From Prevotella sp. (GTDB taxonomy: Bacteria; Bacteroidota; Bacteroidia; Bacteroidales; Bacteroidaceae), in NCBI GenBank assembly GCA_016281815.1, contig JAEEJK010000109.1:1-64000 (forward strand): a DNA stretch of 64,000 nucleotides. Reading direction: 5' to 3'. Position 1 is the first letter of the stretch, and each line of letters starts with the position of its first letter. The notes under the pieces are model-generated. The model did not search any database. It was not told the DNA's origin and saw only the letters and a program-made list of their open reading frames with translations. The position numbers were made by a program, and so were the translations under genes. Shown here one piece after another: positions 35,568 through 45,857 of the stretch.

Positions 35568-36632
35568 TCATTTCAGGTGCTGATGTATCCAACTGTCGAG
35601 CAGTGAAAGGAGCTCAGGAAGGACATGCTCATCTTTGAGTGAGGCATATTCATCCTGAGTTCCTTTCTCACATGGCAGCAACAAATGGTTGATGTCGGGA
35701 AAGACCTTCACTGTCACATCCTTGTTGTGTGACAGACATTGCATGGCACTTTCCTCATTCTGGCGCGCGTTGACCATGATGTCCTTTCCTCCGAAGACAA
35801 GCAAGACAGGCACATTGACCTTGGAAAGATAGTCAGCAGGATTGTAGCGGATGAAGAAGCGGTACCAAGAAGAGGTGGCCGTCATTGCATACATATAGAT
35901 GCCATAGCGGATGTGCTGGTTGGTTGTGTCGCGCCGCCACTCATCGTGCACCGCATACAGTTTCTGCTCAAGACTATCTGAGTCAGCATATTTGTACGCC
36001 GTGCGGAACAGACGTTCATTGATATCATGATAGCGCTTCTTGTCCGCTTCCGGAAGGGGTGTCGCCTCCACAATGTCGATATTCTGCTGAATAACAGAAG
36101 ACAGACCAGCGGTCATCAGACCACAGAGGCTGATGACAAAAGCAACATCCGGCGACTGTGAGGCAGCAATGGAAATGGATGCGCCACCCTCGCTGTGCCC
36201 CAAAAGACCGATTTGCGAGGAGTCAATGTCCGGACGCGTCTTCAGATAAGCCACTGCTGCGAGCGCATCAGCAGCAAAATCAGCCGTTGTAGCATAATTG
36301 TAGTTGCCGGAACTCTTCCCGGTCCCACGGTCATCGGTTCTAAGCACGGCAACTCCCCTGCTGACCAAGTAATCCGAGATTTCCTTGAACACCCGATGTC
36401 CCGCCATCGTACAGTCGCGGTCCTGCTGTCCGGTGCCAGACATCAGCACCACAGCAGGACAGCGTCGTTGGCCCCCATCAGGCAGTGCGAGGGTGGCAGC
36501 CAACTGAATGGAGTCACAGGAGGTATAGACAATGGTGGTGTCTTCCACAAACCCTGTGTGGGCACGGCCGGCAGCCGACAGCATGACGGCAGCCCAAATG
36601 GCTACCATTCGGAAAAGACGGTGCTTACTCAT
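35568..36632 (-). CDS. Exported alpha/beta hydrolase
   Basis: 354 aa. Probable signal peptide MSKHRLFRMVAIWAAVMLSAAGRA. Alpha/beta hydrolase core: PAVVLMSGTGQQDRD (oxyanion region), VLRTDDRGTGKSSG, nucleophile Ser in GLLGHSEGGASIS, acid in VFGGKDIMVNARQN and His in FPDINHLLLP. Members with this pattern act as esterases or peptidases. It is the last gene of the first SusC/SusD locus; its ATG overlaps the stop of the TlpA gene by 8 bases, so translation is likely coupled. A longer frame to 36731 lies inside the TlpA gene and lacks a signal peptide. Confidence 0.85.
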   Translation of the reverse strand: MSKHRLFRMVAIWAAVMLSAAGRAHTGFVEDTTIVYTSCDSIQLAATLALPDGGQRRCPAVVLMSGTGQQDRDCTMAGHRVFKEISDYLVSRGVAVLRTDDRGTGKSSGNYNYATTADFAADALAAVAYLKTRPDIDSSQIGLLGHSEGGASISIAASQSPDVAFVISLCGLMTAGLSSVIQQNIDIVEATPLPEADKKRYHDINERLFRTAYKYADSDSLEQKLYAVHDEWRRDTTNQHIRYGIYMYAMTATSSWYRFFIRYNPADYLSKVNVPVLLVFGGKDIMVNARQNEESAMQCLSHNKDVTVKVFPDINHLLLPCEKGTQDEYASLKDEHVLPELLSLLDSWIHQHLK

Positions 36633-38628
36633 TAAGCAAATACTCCAAAATATAAGATATCTCATCAGCCATTTGTGTCGGACTGCCATGATAGCCTGAG
36701 CCCATCCACCGAATATGTCCACGGCGGTCAATAATCACCTTAAGTGGGATACCCGACGTGTGCAGCACACTGGCTACAGCCTTGTACTGCTCATCTTGTT
36801 TTCCCACCTCGCCGTTGTCATACAGCACATTGAAAGTAAAGCCCTTCGACTTGATGAAAGCCTCTGCCGTCTTGCGGTAATCAGCCTTCATCTCCTGCGT
36901 ATCAATGAAATAGAACTCCACGTCCTTGTTGTCCTTCCATCGGTTGACCGTCATCTGTCCGCCAGGCATGGATGCCTTGCATGGGGCACACCAGGTAGCC
37001 CAGAAATCCAGGAAAATGATTTTCCCCTTTTTGTCAGCCAGATTGACCTTTCCACCGCCCATACGTTCAAGAGTACTCAAAGTGACGGGGATGTCTATCA
37101 ATTCTTCCAGTGCCTTGGCACGGTCCTTTTCTATTTGCTCAGCGTTTTTCAGTGAAGTCAGATACTTGTCAAAGTCTCCACCGGGATTTTCAGCAAGATA
37201 ATCTGACTTCAGCAGGTCGAGCATCTCCTGGGTTGTCGCATCCTCCGGGACACATTGCTTAATATAAGGGATGACCTCCTTCTCACGCCCCAACTGATTG
37301 AGCAGTTTAACATAGAGGTCGGCATATTCTGCTCTTTTTGAGTAATACGGGAAAACCATCTCCATGTATTTCATCGACTCCTCCGTACGGTTCACCGCAT
37401 TGAGGATACGCGCATGCGCATAGAGTGCCATATTGAACTTCTCCACGACATGGGCGTTCCACTCATTTGGCGATACCAGTTGCATGGCATGGGTGTTGCG
37501 TGGACGGCTGAGGATTTCCTTGATGATGAGTTCAGAATGTTGAAGTGCTTTCTCCGCTGAAATCTGCTGGTTGGTAAAAGGTATCTCCGCCACATGCCAA
37601 TGTGTGGCAATCATCTCTTCAAAAGGAATGTCATGAATGTAGGTGGCAAGGTTGGAATAATCGTCGGCACGCATGATACGGTCGTAGATGACAGCACGGA
37701 AGATTTTCGAATAGAAGAGGTCACTTGTGAAGGAGTGGACATTCCAAAACTTGTCGGAAGGGAACCGTTTTAAGAATTGCACAAAATCTTTCTGTGCCTG
37801 TGCTGCTGTCGGGTCGTCGGCATCGCGTGTCTTTACGCTTCCAAAGAGGTTTTGGATGCGCAGCAGTTCCTCATCACGGCTGATGATGCCGTCGGGATAA
37901 TCTTTCTTCTCGCGTTCCCTCACACGTTTTGCCAAGGCAGAGTCTGCCAATGTGCGCAAAGCGATGTCGTAGATATCACTCCACTGCTGGTCGGTCATCT
38001 TCAGTTTGGGGTTATCGAGAAACATCAATGCATTCTGTCTCAGTTGTTCCTTGTTTCCACCTTGCTTCACCCTGTTCAGTGTGTTCACCAAAAATCCAAA
38101 CTCATGAGCCTGTGCATCAGGGAATTGCTGAAACTCATTGTTGAACCACATCATTTGTGTCTCACCTGCCAAAGGCTGGGCCTTGGGGTCCTCCATCATA
38201 CCTGGGAGATTCAATCCTGAATCAGGAGTGCGGAGCAATGCCCATCCTATACGTGCGCCCTCTTTGTTTTGTTTGTTCTTGTCGAGCACAAATGAGGCGT
38301 ATGTAGCGGGCCACCCCCAGTCGGTCTTTCCTTTGGCAATCATTTTGGCACAGAGCAAGACTGCATCCTGCGGGACATCAAATTTCCCAATCCACTTTCC
38401 CTCTGTCTGCGTGAGAGCCACATCAGTTGCCTCCCACCAATAATTGCGCATGATATACAGCACGCACTTGATGTCGGTGTCATTCTCCAACTCAGTACCT
38501 GTGGGGTCGTAGACTATCTGCTGACCTGTGGCGCCCTCAATGATATACTCCGGTTCGTATTTCACCTGAGCCTGGCACCATGACAGATGAAAGAAGATGA
38601 CCGAAACAAATAACAGCAATCGTTTCAT
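36625..38628 (-). CDS. Large secreted TlpA-family thiol-disulfide redoxin
   Basis: 667 aa. Signal peptide MKRLLLFVSVIFFHLSWCQAQ. A ~500-residue N-terminal region, mostly helical, begins with a small beta domain (YVGDPTGTELE-like, then WIGKFDVPQDA). The C-terminal ~140 residues are a thioredoxin fold with IIFLDFWATWCAPCKASMPG, the CAPC motif at residues 547-550. TlpA-type proteins reduce or exchange disulfides in the periplasm. It resembles the protein at 54254-56269 over the full length, with the CxxC at almost the same residue. It follows a PKD-like lipoprotein in a SusC/SusD operon. Confidence 0.88.
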   Translation of the reverse strand: MKRLLLFVSVIFFHLSWCQAQVKYEPEYIIEGATGQQIVYDPTGTELENDTDIKCVLYIMRNYWWEATDVALTQTEGKWIGKFDVPQDAVLLCAKMIAKGKTDWGWPATYASFVLDKNKQNKEGARIGWALLRTPDSGLNLPGMMEDPKAQPLAGETQMMWFNNEFQQFPDAQAHEFGFLVNTLNRVKQGGNKEQLRQNALMFLDNPKLKMTDQQWSDIYDIALRTLADSALAKRVREREKKDYPDGIISRDEELLRIQNLFGSVKTRDADDPTAAQAQKDFVQFLKRFPSDKFWNVHSFTSDLFYSKIFRAVIYDRIMRADDYSNLATYIHDIPFEEMIATHWHVAEIPFTNQQISAEKALQHSELIIKEILSRPRNTHAMQLVSPNEWNAHVVEKFNMALYAHARILNAVNRTEESMKYMEMVFPYYSKRAEYADLYVKLLNQLGREKEVIPYIKQCVPEDATTQEMLDLLKSDYLAENPGGDFDKYLTSLKNAEQIEKDRAKALEELIDIPVTLSTLERMGGGKVNLADKKGKIIFLDFWATWCAPCKASMPGGQMTVNRWKDNKDVEFYFIDTQEMKADYRKTAEAFIKSKGFTFNVLYDNGEVGKQDEQYKAVASVLHTSGIPLKVIIDRRGHIRWMGSGYHGSPTQMADEISYILEYLLNE

Positions 38629-38657
38629 ATTATATAAATGTTTTTAGATTTTAATTA

Positions 38658-40334
38658 TCAAACAGCCACATCTCCCCTCCCCTGTGGTTTGACACACATA
38701 TCAACCACCTTGCCAAAACCCGGGAACACATGGTAGGGCGCCTTGAGGTTGCCATCGGCATTCTCACGGTTGTTGAACCTCAGTGTGGTGCGGTTGATGG
38801 GGAACTCATAGATTTTGCCTTCTTTCCCATTCCATGTGGCTACATAGAGCAATGTGCCACTTACATTCTGCAAGTTGGCTGTATAATACTCTGGGTTGTA
38901 TATGCGCATGGCAGTGATTTCCTCATCGTCAGGGAACGGGTCATTGAGCAGGATGGCCCGATGGGCGTTGAAATCATAGGAATAGATATTGCGTGTGGTG
39001 GCATATATGAACGTGTTGGCAGCATAGCGCCCGCACTCAAAAAACCGTGCATTGTCGCCATCGGTGGCTGCCGAGAAGTCATCCTTCCCATATGCCTGCC
39101 GATAAACCATCGGATTGATGATTTCCTCACCACTCTGAGAATCGGTCGTTGTACTGTTTATGTTGAATCGCATACGATAGAGATAACGTTTGGTGCCATC
39201 AGTGAACACCGCACAGGCTATCGACCCATAGTTTTTTCCCATCCACACCATATCCAATCCGATATTGTTCACATCAAAGAGAGAAGTGATATTGTCCTCA
39301 TCTTGTTGGTTGAAGGCGAAGATGGCAGGTTCCACATCATAACTGTTTGACACTTTGACGAATCTTTTTCCAATCTTATCATATAAGATGGCACAATATC
39401 CTGTCTGTGAACCGAAGAGGTCGGGCTGGTAGACAAAGCGTTCAAACTGCATGTCACCCGTCAGACTGCTGTTGGGCTTCAGCTCACGTGAGAACTGGTA
39501 TCCGAACGACATGGTTGCCTGCTGGTTGAGGGCATGAGCCTGTCCTCCATTAATCATGATAGTACAATACCCAAATCTGGAAGAGCGGTCGATATTGACC
39601 ACATCAATCTTCTTGGGTGGGACCATGAAGAGGTCATTGTCTAAATGCTCGACAGAAAAGTCGCTGCTGCTGATACGCGCTGCCTGCCGGTCGGTCCAGA
39701 CGTAGAGATTCTTCACCTGAGGTTCATAACTGCTTTTCTCCACCAACGAGAAGCTCACCCCCCGTGGTGAGCCCTCCAATGATGCCCCGTCGTTGTTGAT
39801 CGCATACACATCCTTGATGTGACGGTTGGCAGTGAACGAGGGTTCGGCATAAATAGAAGCCAGATAATCGAGCCGGCATCGCCCGTTGTCATCTTGAAGC
39901 ACCATCAGTCCGGAGAGCACGCTGGGCTGAATCGCCACACTGTATTTCGTGCGATATGCCGCTCCTGTTTTTTTCTCTGTAACGGTCAGCACCAAGGCGT
40001 AATTTGTTGTGCTCGCCGGTCTTGAAATGACGGCATCAAGAATGCGCTCTCTGCCAAGGACAACAGCCTTTGCTTCGGTGTTCGCCCAATCGTCAAGATA
40101 CATCTCCCACAGGAAATCCAGTTGGCTGTCATCCATCTCACCCTGCGTGAAGGCAAGTTGCGGCTCGATATGCAAGGTCTCATACCTGTCGATAGCGAAG
40201 TAGGTGCCGGCAGATGGTGACACGACACTGATTTCATTGAGTTCTGTATAGTCATAGTTGCCCTTGTCCTCATAACAGGCCATCAGACTCACAATGGCAA
40301 AAACAAGGCATAATATATCAACTGTTCGGCGCAT
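38658..40334 (-). CDS. PKD-like family lipoprotein of a SusC/SusD locus
   Basis: 558 aa. Lipobox LMACYEDKG gives a lipidated Cys at ~20. The N-terminal part (NYDYTELNEISV, DFLWEMYLDD) matches the PKD-like lipoprotein family often found after susCD and a DUF4843 gene; the remainder looks like a beta-propeller or beta-sandwich with repeated YxYD-type strands. It is likely on the outer membrane surface as an accessory of the SusCD importer. The start at 40334 is chosen for the signal/lipobox; it overlaps the stop of the DUF4843 gene by 17 bases. Confidence 0.78.
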   Translation of the reverse strand: MRRTVDILCLVFAIVSLMACYEDKGNYDYTELNEISVVSPSAGTYFAIDRYETLHIEPQLAFTQGEMDDSQLDFLWEMYLDDWANTEAKAVVLGRERILDAVISRPASTTNYALVLTVTEKKTGAAYRTKYSVAIQPSVLSGLMVLQDDNGRCRLDYLASIYAEPSFTANRHIKDVYAINNDGASLEGSPRGVSFSLVEKSSYEPQVKNLYVWTDRQAARISSSDFSVEHLDNDLFMVPPKKIDVVNIDRSSRFGYCTIMINGGQAHALNQQATMSFGYQFSRELKPNSSLTGDMQFERFVYQPDLFGSQTGYCAILYDKIGKRFVKVSNSYDVEPAIFAFNQQDEDNITSLFDVNNIGLDMVWMGKNYGSIACAVFTDGTKRYLYRMRFNINSTTTDSQSGEEIINPMVYRQAYGKDDFSAATDGDNARFFECGRYAANTFIYATTRNIYSYDFNAHRAILLNDPFPDDEEITAMRIYNPEYYTANLQNVSGTLLYVATWNGKEGKIYEFPINRTTLRFNNRENADGNLKAPYHVFPGFGKVVDMCVKPQGRGDVAV

Positions 40335-41073
40335 AATAAATCTCCTCCTTTTCTTCAGCATTATCATCAACATAGATGGGGTCATGGGTTTTGCGGTACT
40401 CTGCATAAGCCTCATTCAACTGAGAGGCGAAGAGTTGCAGCTGGGCTGCGGTATAGATGCCTGGCTCACTTCCATTGTCGAAGCGGGTGGCCTGAGGCCA
40501 GTCGGTGATGCCCAGCACGTCGATGGCAAAGCGATACTTGTTGGTGCTGTATTTCCCAAAATAATAAGGCCAGTGGGCAGGGCGCATCAGCATGTCAGCC
40601 CATGAGAGTCGGAAGTGGATGGCATCTGGGTTGCCTGTCGTGAAATCCTCGCTGTCGACCATCTGCAGCAAAAGCGTCACGCTGTGGTCCTGGGTGTCGG
40701 CAGTTCGCTTGAGCAGCACCGGCAGATAGCCGTCATACTGTCCTTTTGGGATGATGCCATCGAGAATCTCATAGTGCAGCGGACTTTGCGCCGTGGTGCT
40801 GTCAGCCACCGCCACTGCTCTGAAATGGCGGTCACGGTCGGCTGTCCGTCCCATAACACGCACGGCTATCTTCACCGTGTCCTCCATTAGCGATGAAGGC
40901 TTAAGCGAGAAGGAATAGTTTATCTCCCTGACGATATTGGTCACAGCCAGAAACTGTTCTGTCTCGTAGAAATATACCCTGTCGTTGAGTGTATAGTCGA
41001 TATGCTCGTTCTCCTTGCATCCGCTCAGACACAGGAGCGAGCAAATAAAGATCAATGTGAATGTTTTGTTCAT
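40318..41073 (-). CDS. DUF4843 lipoprotein of a SusC/SusD locus
   Basis: 251 aa. Lipobox LCLSGCKE near residue 19, then a beta-rich N-terminal half (DRVYFYETEQ, EINYSFSLKPSSLMEDTVKIAVRVMG) and a C-terminal FGKYSTNKYRFAIDVLGITDW segment characteristic of DUF4843. Such proteins occur beside SusD in loci for unknown substrates, many suspected to be peptides rather than glycans. It lies 17 bases after susD. Confidence 0.82.
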   Translation of the reverse strand: MNKTFTLIFICSLLCLSGCKENEHIDYTLNDRVYFYETEQFLAVTNIVREINYSFSLKPSSLMEDTVKIAVRVMGRTADRDRHFRAVAVADSTTAQSPLHYEILDGIIPKGQYDGYLPVLLKRTADTQDHSVTLLLQMVDSEDFTTGNPDAIHFRLSWADMLMRPAHWPYYFGKYSTNKYRFAIDVLGITDWPQATRFDNGSEPGIYTAAQLQLFASQLNEAYAEYRKTHDPIYVDDNAEEKEEIYYAPNS

Positions 41074-41090
41074 GTCTTCGCCATCTTTAT

Positions 41091-42593
41091 TCAGTCTTTT
41101 TCTCTTCCTCCGTATTCCACCTCATCATCAGGAAGCGGGAACACATAATGGGGCATGGCATAGCTGTAGCTCACTGTGTTGCCCACGGCGGTAGGTATAG
41201 GTATCTGCTCATAATTCAAGCGCTTGTAGAAGTAATAGAGTTGTCCTTCGCACATGAATTCCTTGGTATATTCCTTGCGGATTTCCTCCATGGCATCGCC
41301 CTCGCTGAGCGCTGTACTCAGTCCATCGACCAAATTGCGGTGGCTGCGCACGGTGTTGAGCAGGGTGATGGCAGCCTCCACGTCATGATTAAGTTTCAAC
41401 TGGCACTCGGCGGCAATGTAGTACGCCTCCGACAGTCTCATCATAGGAAGTCGGAAAAGATACTGCGTGTTGCCACCCGTGGGTTGCATATACTTTGTAG
41501 AGTAGTTTTTTCCATCAAGTTCCTGTGTCTGGTAGGCATATCTATAGTCACCGGAGAAACCCGCTTGGAAGAGTTCATAGATAGCCTGATAACTCGGCTC
41601 GCTCATAATGAGCGAACTTTGGTTGTCGCTCGTGAAATAGGTAGAGTAGCGTGAGCGCAACTGGGTATCATAAAGGGCAAACACCAGTTCCTCAGAAAAG
41701 ATGCGGTTGCGGTTGTACGACTCTGCCACGTTGATTTCCGCATCTGGTGTGAAATAAAAAGTTCTCTGCCCGACCACCTTCTGAGCAGCCTGCAAGGCCT
41801 CTGCATAGTTGCCCATATACAGGTAGATGCGTGCCTGCAACAGGCATACTGCGTAATAATTCATCTTGAAGGTACGGTCGCGTTCATAGGTGACATCAGC
41901 ATTTTCCTGACTGCCGCCTACAACGGGGTCGGCACGCAGTTCTTCTTCTGCCACGCTCAAGTCTGCCAAGCAGTTGGCGAGCGCCTCACTCACAGTAGAG
42001 AGCGGCGTGACATCAGCAGTCACCGTTTTCATGTAGGGGATGCATTTATGCTGTGGATTAACCAGATAGGACTCCCCCCACAGTCTTGTCAGGTCGAAAT
42101 GCAACAGAGCTCGTATGGCGTATGCCTCGCCCTTGATAAGGTGATAGTTGCGCCCAGTGAAGATGAGAGGGTCGGCTCCGTCGATACGGCTGATGAGTTC
42201 ATTGTCGTTGGCAATGGCGGTATACATCTGCGTCCAGATTCCATTGATGCGACCTTCCACCCCACTGTTGGAGTAGTCGAATGCAGCATCAAAATTGTAA
42301 GTGTTGCTTGTCGACATGCCCGTATAGTACTGTGCCATGGCATCCAGCATGCCATAGGTGAGTTCCTGCCCGTAGGCCGAGGTGCTTCCCATCAGGAGAT
42401 AGACACCCGTCAGTGCGTCCTTGTATCCCTGCTCCGACGTGAAGTTGTCGTCAGACTTAATCTGAGTCTTCGGGCTGACATCGAGCCACTCCTCACAGGC
42501 CCCAAGGAGCAAAGTGACCGCCAGACCACAGCAGACATATCCTATTTTATGAAAAATGCTTATCCTGGTTTTCATCATCATTTCCATTTTCAT
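41091..42593 (-). CDS. SusD/RagB-family outer membrane lipoprotein (first locus)
   Basis: 500 aa. Lipobox LLLGACEEWLDVSPK; TPR-like helices including GYKDALTGVYLLMG, AYAIRALLHFDLTRLWGESY and the C-terminal LPMMRLSEAYYIAAECQLKLNHD. It is the surface lid that binds substrate for the SusC partner, whose stop codon abuts this start. Several in-frame ATGs (42593, 42587, 42581, 42578, 42575) precede the signal; 42593 is given but 42578 or 42575 are equally possible. Confidence 0.93.
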   Translation of the reverse strand: MKMEMMMKTRISIFHKIGYVCCGLAVTLLLGACEEWLDVSPKTQIKSDDNFTSEQGYKDALTGVYLLMGSTSAYGQELTYGMLDAMAQYYTGMSTSNTYNFDAAFDYSNSGVEGRINGIWTQMYTAIANDNELISRIDGADPLIFTGRNYHLIKGEAYAIRALLHFDLTRLWGESYLVNPQHKCIPYMKTVTADVTPLSTVSEALANCLADLSVAEEELRADPVVGGSQENADVTYERDRTFKMNYYAVCLLQARIYLYMGNYAEALQAAQKVVGQRTFYFTPDAEINVAESYNRNRIFSEELVFALYDTQLRSRYSTYFTSDNQSSLIMSEPSYQAIYELFQAGFSGDYRYAYQTQELDGKNYSTKYMQPTGGNTQYLFRLPMMRLSEAYYIAAECQLKLNHDVEAAITLLNTVRSHRNLVDGLSTALSEGDAMEEIRKEYTKEFMCEGQLYYFYKRLNYEQIPIPTAVGNTVSYSYAMPHYVFPLPDDEVEYGGREKD

Positions 42594-45500
42594 TTAAAAT
42601 CTTGCTGACAACGTAAAACTGAACGTACGGGCGCGGGGATAAGACAGTCCCCATTCCTTCTTCACAGTGGAGAGCCATCCCACATCATTCATGGTAGCAG
42701 TCAGCTTCAGATACTCAAGCGGACTTTTCTTGATGATGGGAAGGGAAGAGAAATCGTAGCCTATAGTGATGACCGAGAATGCCAGTTCGTTGTAGTCCTC
42801 CACAAACCGGCTGGTGGGTTTCGTCGTGCTCGTATCCATAATAGACTTGAACTGAGCCACCTGTCCTGGTGTATTCCATCGCTCATTGAGCACCCGTTCA
42901 TCGACATTCCAGTTGAGCACATCAACATTCTCCACCTTGTCGACCAATGTCGAGTTGTAGGTCTGCCCACCCCATTTGTAACTGAATGAGCAGTTGGCGT
43001 CAAAGTTGCGCCACCTTGCAGACAGTCCGAAATTGCCTTGATATTTAGGTTGTGAGTCACCGCATACCACTTGGTCGGTCGACGACCAATCGAAAGATGT
43101 CGTCCCGTCTTTTTTGATAAACACCTCCCTGCCTGTGGTTGGGTCGATGCCGGCAGAACGCACTGCCCAGATGGCTGTCATGCTCTGTCCTTCCTCATAA
43201 CGGGTGCTCACTTTGCGCTGAGCGACTTTTCTTTCTTCTGTACCTGCGTATTCATCCTTGGCTTTATCCTGTGCCTCGTTGTACGCCTTCAAAGCATTGG
43301 AGATTTTGGATATCTTGTTGGTGTTGTGAGCGACGTTGAAAAAAAGGTTGACCGAGGTGCGGCTTTGCGGCAGGGTGAAAAGACGGTAGTTGAGAGTCAA
43401 TTCATATCCCTTGTTCACAGTTTCACCTAAATTTTCCTTAAAGGATGAGAATCCCGACGACGGAGCCAATGTGACATCCGTCAGCAGATTGTCGGTCAGG
43501 TTGTTGTAATACTCAAAGCGTCCGCTCAACCGGTTGAAGAGGGTGATGTCGAATCCCACCGTCCGTTCCAGTTGTCGCTGCCATTTCAGGTCGGGATTGG
43601 CCAACGCCATAAGCACTACACCCATATCGCCGTTGTAGGTGCGGTCGGTGATATAGCTGTAGGTGGACAAGGCTTGGTAGGAATTGAAGTTCTGCGAACC
43701 TGTGCGGCCGATGGAGGCACGCACTTTCAAGTAATTGAGTATTTTGTTTTTCTTGAGCCATGCCTCATGATGGAGGTTCCATCCGATGCCTGCCGACCAG
43801 AAGGAGCCCCATTTGTTCTTAGAGCCAAACATCGAAGAGGCATTCAGACGATAGGAGAAGTCGGCAAGATAGCGGTCGGCATAACTGTAGTTGGCAGCTC
43901 CGATGATGCCGATGCTGCGAGTGGTGCTCTCCGAACCTCCAGGTTTACCACCTACGGCATAACCATTGCCGAAAGAGATGAAGTCCATCCTGTCGCTGGG
44001 GAATCCGATGGCGGAGAACGACTCTGTTTCCGATTTCGACTGTTCGATGGAGTATTGAAGGTTGGTAAAAAGCATGTGCCTTCCTTTTGTGATGGAATAG
44101 TTCAATCCCAAGTCGGCATTGACCTGGTTCGACTGTCCATGGCTTTGCGAATAGGAGCCTCGGTTGAGGTACTCCTCAGAAGATGGCAGGATGGAAGCAT
44201 ACTGGGAATTGGAGGCAGGTGTGAAGACATCACTCTTGTCCTTCCTGATAGTCAATCCCACCCTTCCAGTCAGTTTTAGGTTCTCCAGCAGGTTCCACTC
44301 AGTATAGAAATTCTCAGTGATGAGTGTGTACACAGACTCATTCTTAGATTTTAGGCTCGCATCATACAGAGGGTTCCAGGTGCCGTTGCTGTATCGTTGG
44401 ATAAGCTGTCCGTCATCATCATGGATGCGCCAATAGGGATTCATGCGGGAGTACTGTGAGAAACTGCCGTATGGAGACTCCTTGCCCTTATTGTCATCGA
44501 CGGTCAGCAGGTTGCGGAAGATGAAGTTCTTTACACGGTATGACAATGTGAGGTTGCCACTGATAGTGCGCCGGTTGCTGCCTTTCATGACACCCACGTT
44601 GTTGGTGTATGACAGGGATGCGGAGTAGAGCATGGCGTTGTCGCCGCCGTCGAACATGAGAGAGTGTCGCTGTCCGACACCGGTGCGCAATGGTTGCGAC
44701 ATCCAGTAACTGTCGACACCTCTTGCAATCTCTTTGTATATTTCGTTGTATTGAGCCGTCAGTTCGGCCTGGGAGTGTGCGTTTGATGTATTGGTGTATT
44801 TTCCCGCCAGCAGTTCTGCCTGCAATTTACCTGCAGCATCAGTCAGGTGATAGCTGTTCAGGTCGGGAACGGTGAGTTCGAGAGAGCCGTTGTAGCTCAC
44901 GCGCAGTCTTCCTTGCTTGGGCTGCACCGTCTCGACCACCACCACACCGTTGGCAGCTTTAGAGCCATAGATAGCCTTAGCGGCGGCATCTTTCAATATG
45001 GTGATGCTCTGGATGAGGTTCATGTCCATGTCGACAATTTTCTCCAGAGATGTCTCAAAGCCGTTGAGGATAAACAAAGGCAAATTGGGTGAGGTCTCAT
45101 AGTCGCCTTTGAGGTCGATGGAACTTTGTCCGCGGAACTGCACGTCGGGCATGGAGTTGGGGTTGGACCCCATATCGACATTTTCGTTGATGACAAACGA
45201 GGGGTCGAGGTTTTTGAGGCTCTGGAGTGCGTTGACACTGCCGTTGAGTCGCAGTTGCTCACCAGTAAAAGTGGCCGCCGAACCTGTGAAGGTCTCACTG
45301 CGGCGCATAAACATACCGTTTCCCACCACTTCGACACCTTTTAACTGAGCCACATCATCGCTCAGTACAATCTGAAGTTGCTTCTGTTTGTCAACTTTTA
45401 TTTCCTTCGTCACCATTCCCACAAAGGAGACAACAACAACCGCTCCTTTGGGTAGTGTAATCTGGAAATTGCCCACATCATTGGTCACACTGTTGACTTG

Positions 45501-45701
45501 CACATTGCCCTTCATCACGATGGTCGCTCCAGGCAGGGGTTCACCCTGCTCGTCGGTGACCTTGCCGGTGATGGTCATCTGAGTGCCCGAAGGTTGCGAG
45601 ACAGACTTGCCTGTCACCACCGCAGAATCGCTCACCTGACCATAAGCCTGCACCGCAAAAAACAGGCAGAGGAAAACGAGACCTATTATTTTCCTCACCA
45701 T
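42594..45701 (-). CDS. SusC/RagA-family TonB-linked outer membrane protein (first locus)
   Basis: 1035 aa. Signal peptide MVRKIIGLVFLCLFFAVQAYGQ; carboxypeptidase-like domain ~43-115 (ITGKVTDEQGEPLPGATIVMKG); plug domain ~120-280 with ITILKDAAAKAIYGSKAANGVVVV; then a ~22-strand barrel ending RTFSFTLSARF with a terminal Phe. It is a TonB-dependent importer partnered with the adjacent SusD. The ATG at 45701 is preferred because it begins the signal peptide; an in-frame GTG at 45722 is possible. The plug loop has VQFRGQSSIDLKGD in place of the common IRGxSS. Confidence 0.92.
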   Translation of the reverse strand: MVRKIIGLVFLCLFFAVQAYGQVSDSAVVTGKSVSQPSGTQMTITGKVTDEQGEPLPGATIVMKGNVQVNSVTNDVGNFQITLPKGAVVVVSFVGMVTKEIKVDKQKQLQIVLSDDVAQLKGVEVVGNGMFMRRSETFTGSAATFTGEQLRLNGSVNALQSLKNLDPSFVINENVDMGSNPNSMPDVQFRGQSSIDLKGDYETSPNLPLFILNGFETSLEKIVDMDMNLIQSITILKDAAAKAIYGSKAANGVVVVETVQPKQGRLRVSYNGSLELTVPDLNSYHLTDAAGKLQAELLAGKYTNTSNAHSQAELTAQYNEIYKEIARGVDSYWMSQPLRTGVGQRHSLMFDGGDNAMLYSASLSYTNNVGVMKGSNRRTISGNLTLSYRVKNFIFRNLLTVDDNKGKESPYGSFSQYSRMNPYWRIHDDDGQLIQRYSNGTWNPLYDASLKSKNESVYTLITENFYTEWNLLENLKLTGRVGLTIRKDKSDVFTPASNSQYASILPSSEEYLNRGSYSQSHGQSNQVNADLGLNYSITKGRHMLFTNLQYSIEQSKSETESFSAIGFPSDRMDFISFGNGYAVGGKPGGSESTTRSIGIIGAANYSYADRYLADFSYRLNASSMFGSKNKWGSFWSAGIGWNLHHEAWLKKNKILNYLKVRASIGRTGSQNFNSYQALSTYSYITDRTYNGDMGVVLMALANPDLKWQRQLERTVGFDITLFNRLSGRFEYYNNLTDNLLTDVTLAPSSGFSSFKENLGETVNKGYELTLNYRLFTLPQSRTSVNLFFNVAHNTNKISKISNALKAYNEAQDKAKDEYAGTEERKVAQRKVSTRYEEGQSMTAIWAVRSAGIDPTTGREVFIKKDGTTSFDWSSTDQVVCGDSQPKYQGNFGLSARWRNFDANCSFSYKWGGQTYNSTLVDKVENVDVLNWNVDERVLNERWNTPGQVAQFKSIMDTSTTKPTSRFVEDYNELAFSVITIGYDFSSLPIIKKSPLEYLKLTATMNDVGWLSTVKKEWGLSYPRARTFSFTLSARF

Positions 45702-45790
45702 GATGGCTGATACATGTTTCACGAACTCAAATAATAGTTAGGTTTCAAGTTATGCTTTTTCAGTTTCCTATATCCCTATCAGGTTTAGAC

Positions 45791-45811
45791 ATGTTGTAGT
45801 CCCTACAACAT
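45791..45811. other. 9-bp inverted repeat in the leader of the first susC
   Basis: ATGTTGTAG-TCC-CTACAACAT is a perfect 9-bp stem with a 3-base loop, about 90 bases before the susC start. It could be an operator or an RNA hairpin. No exact TAnnTTTG box is seen in the gap, so the promoter is unclear. Confidence 0.6.
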
Positions 45812-45857
45812 CATTCATCTCTTTCCATTTGCGGAAACTGAATAAAAAAATAAGGAG

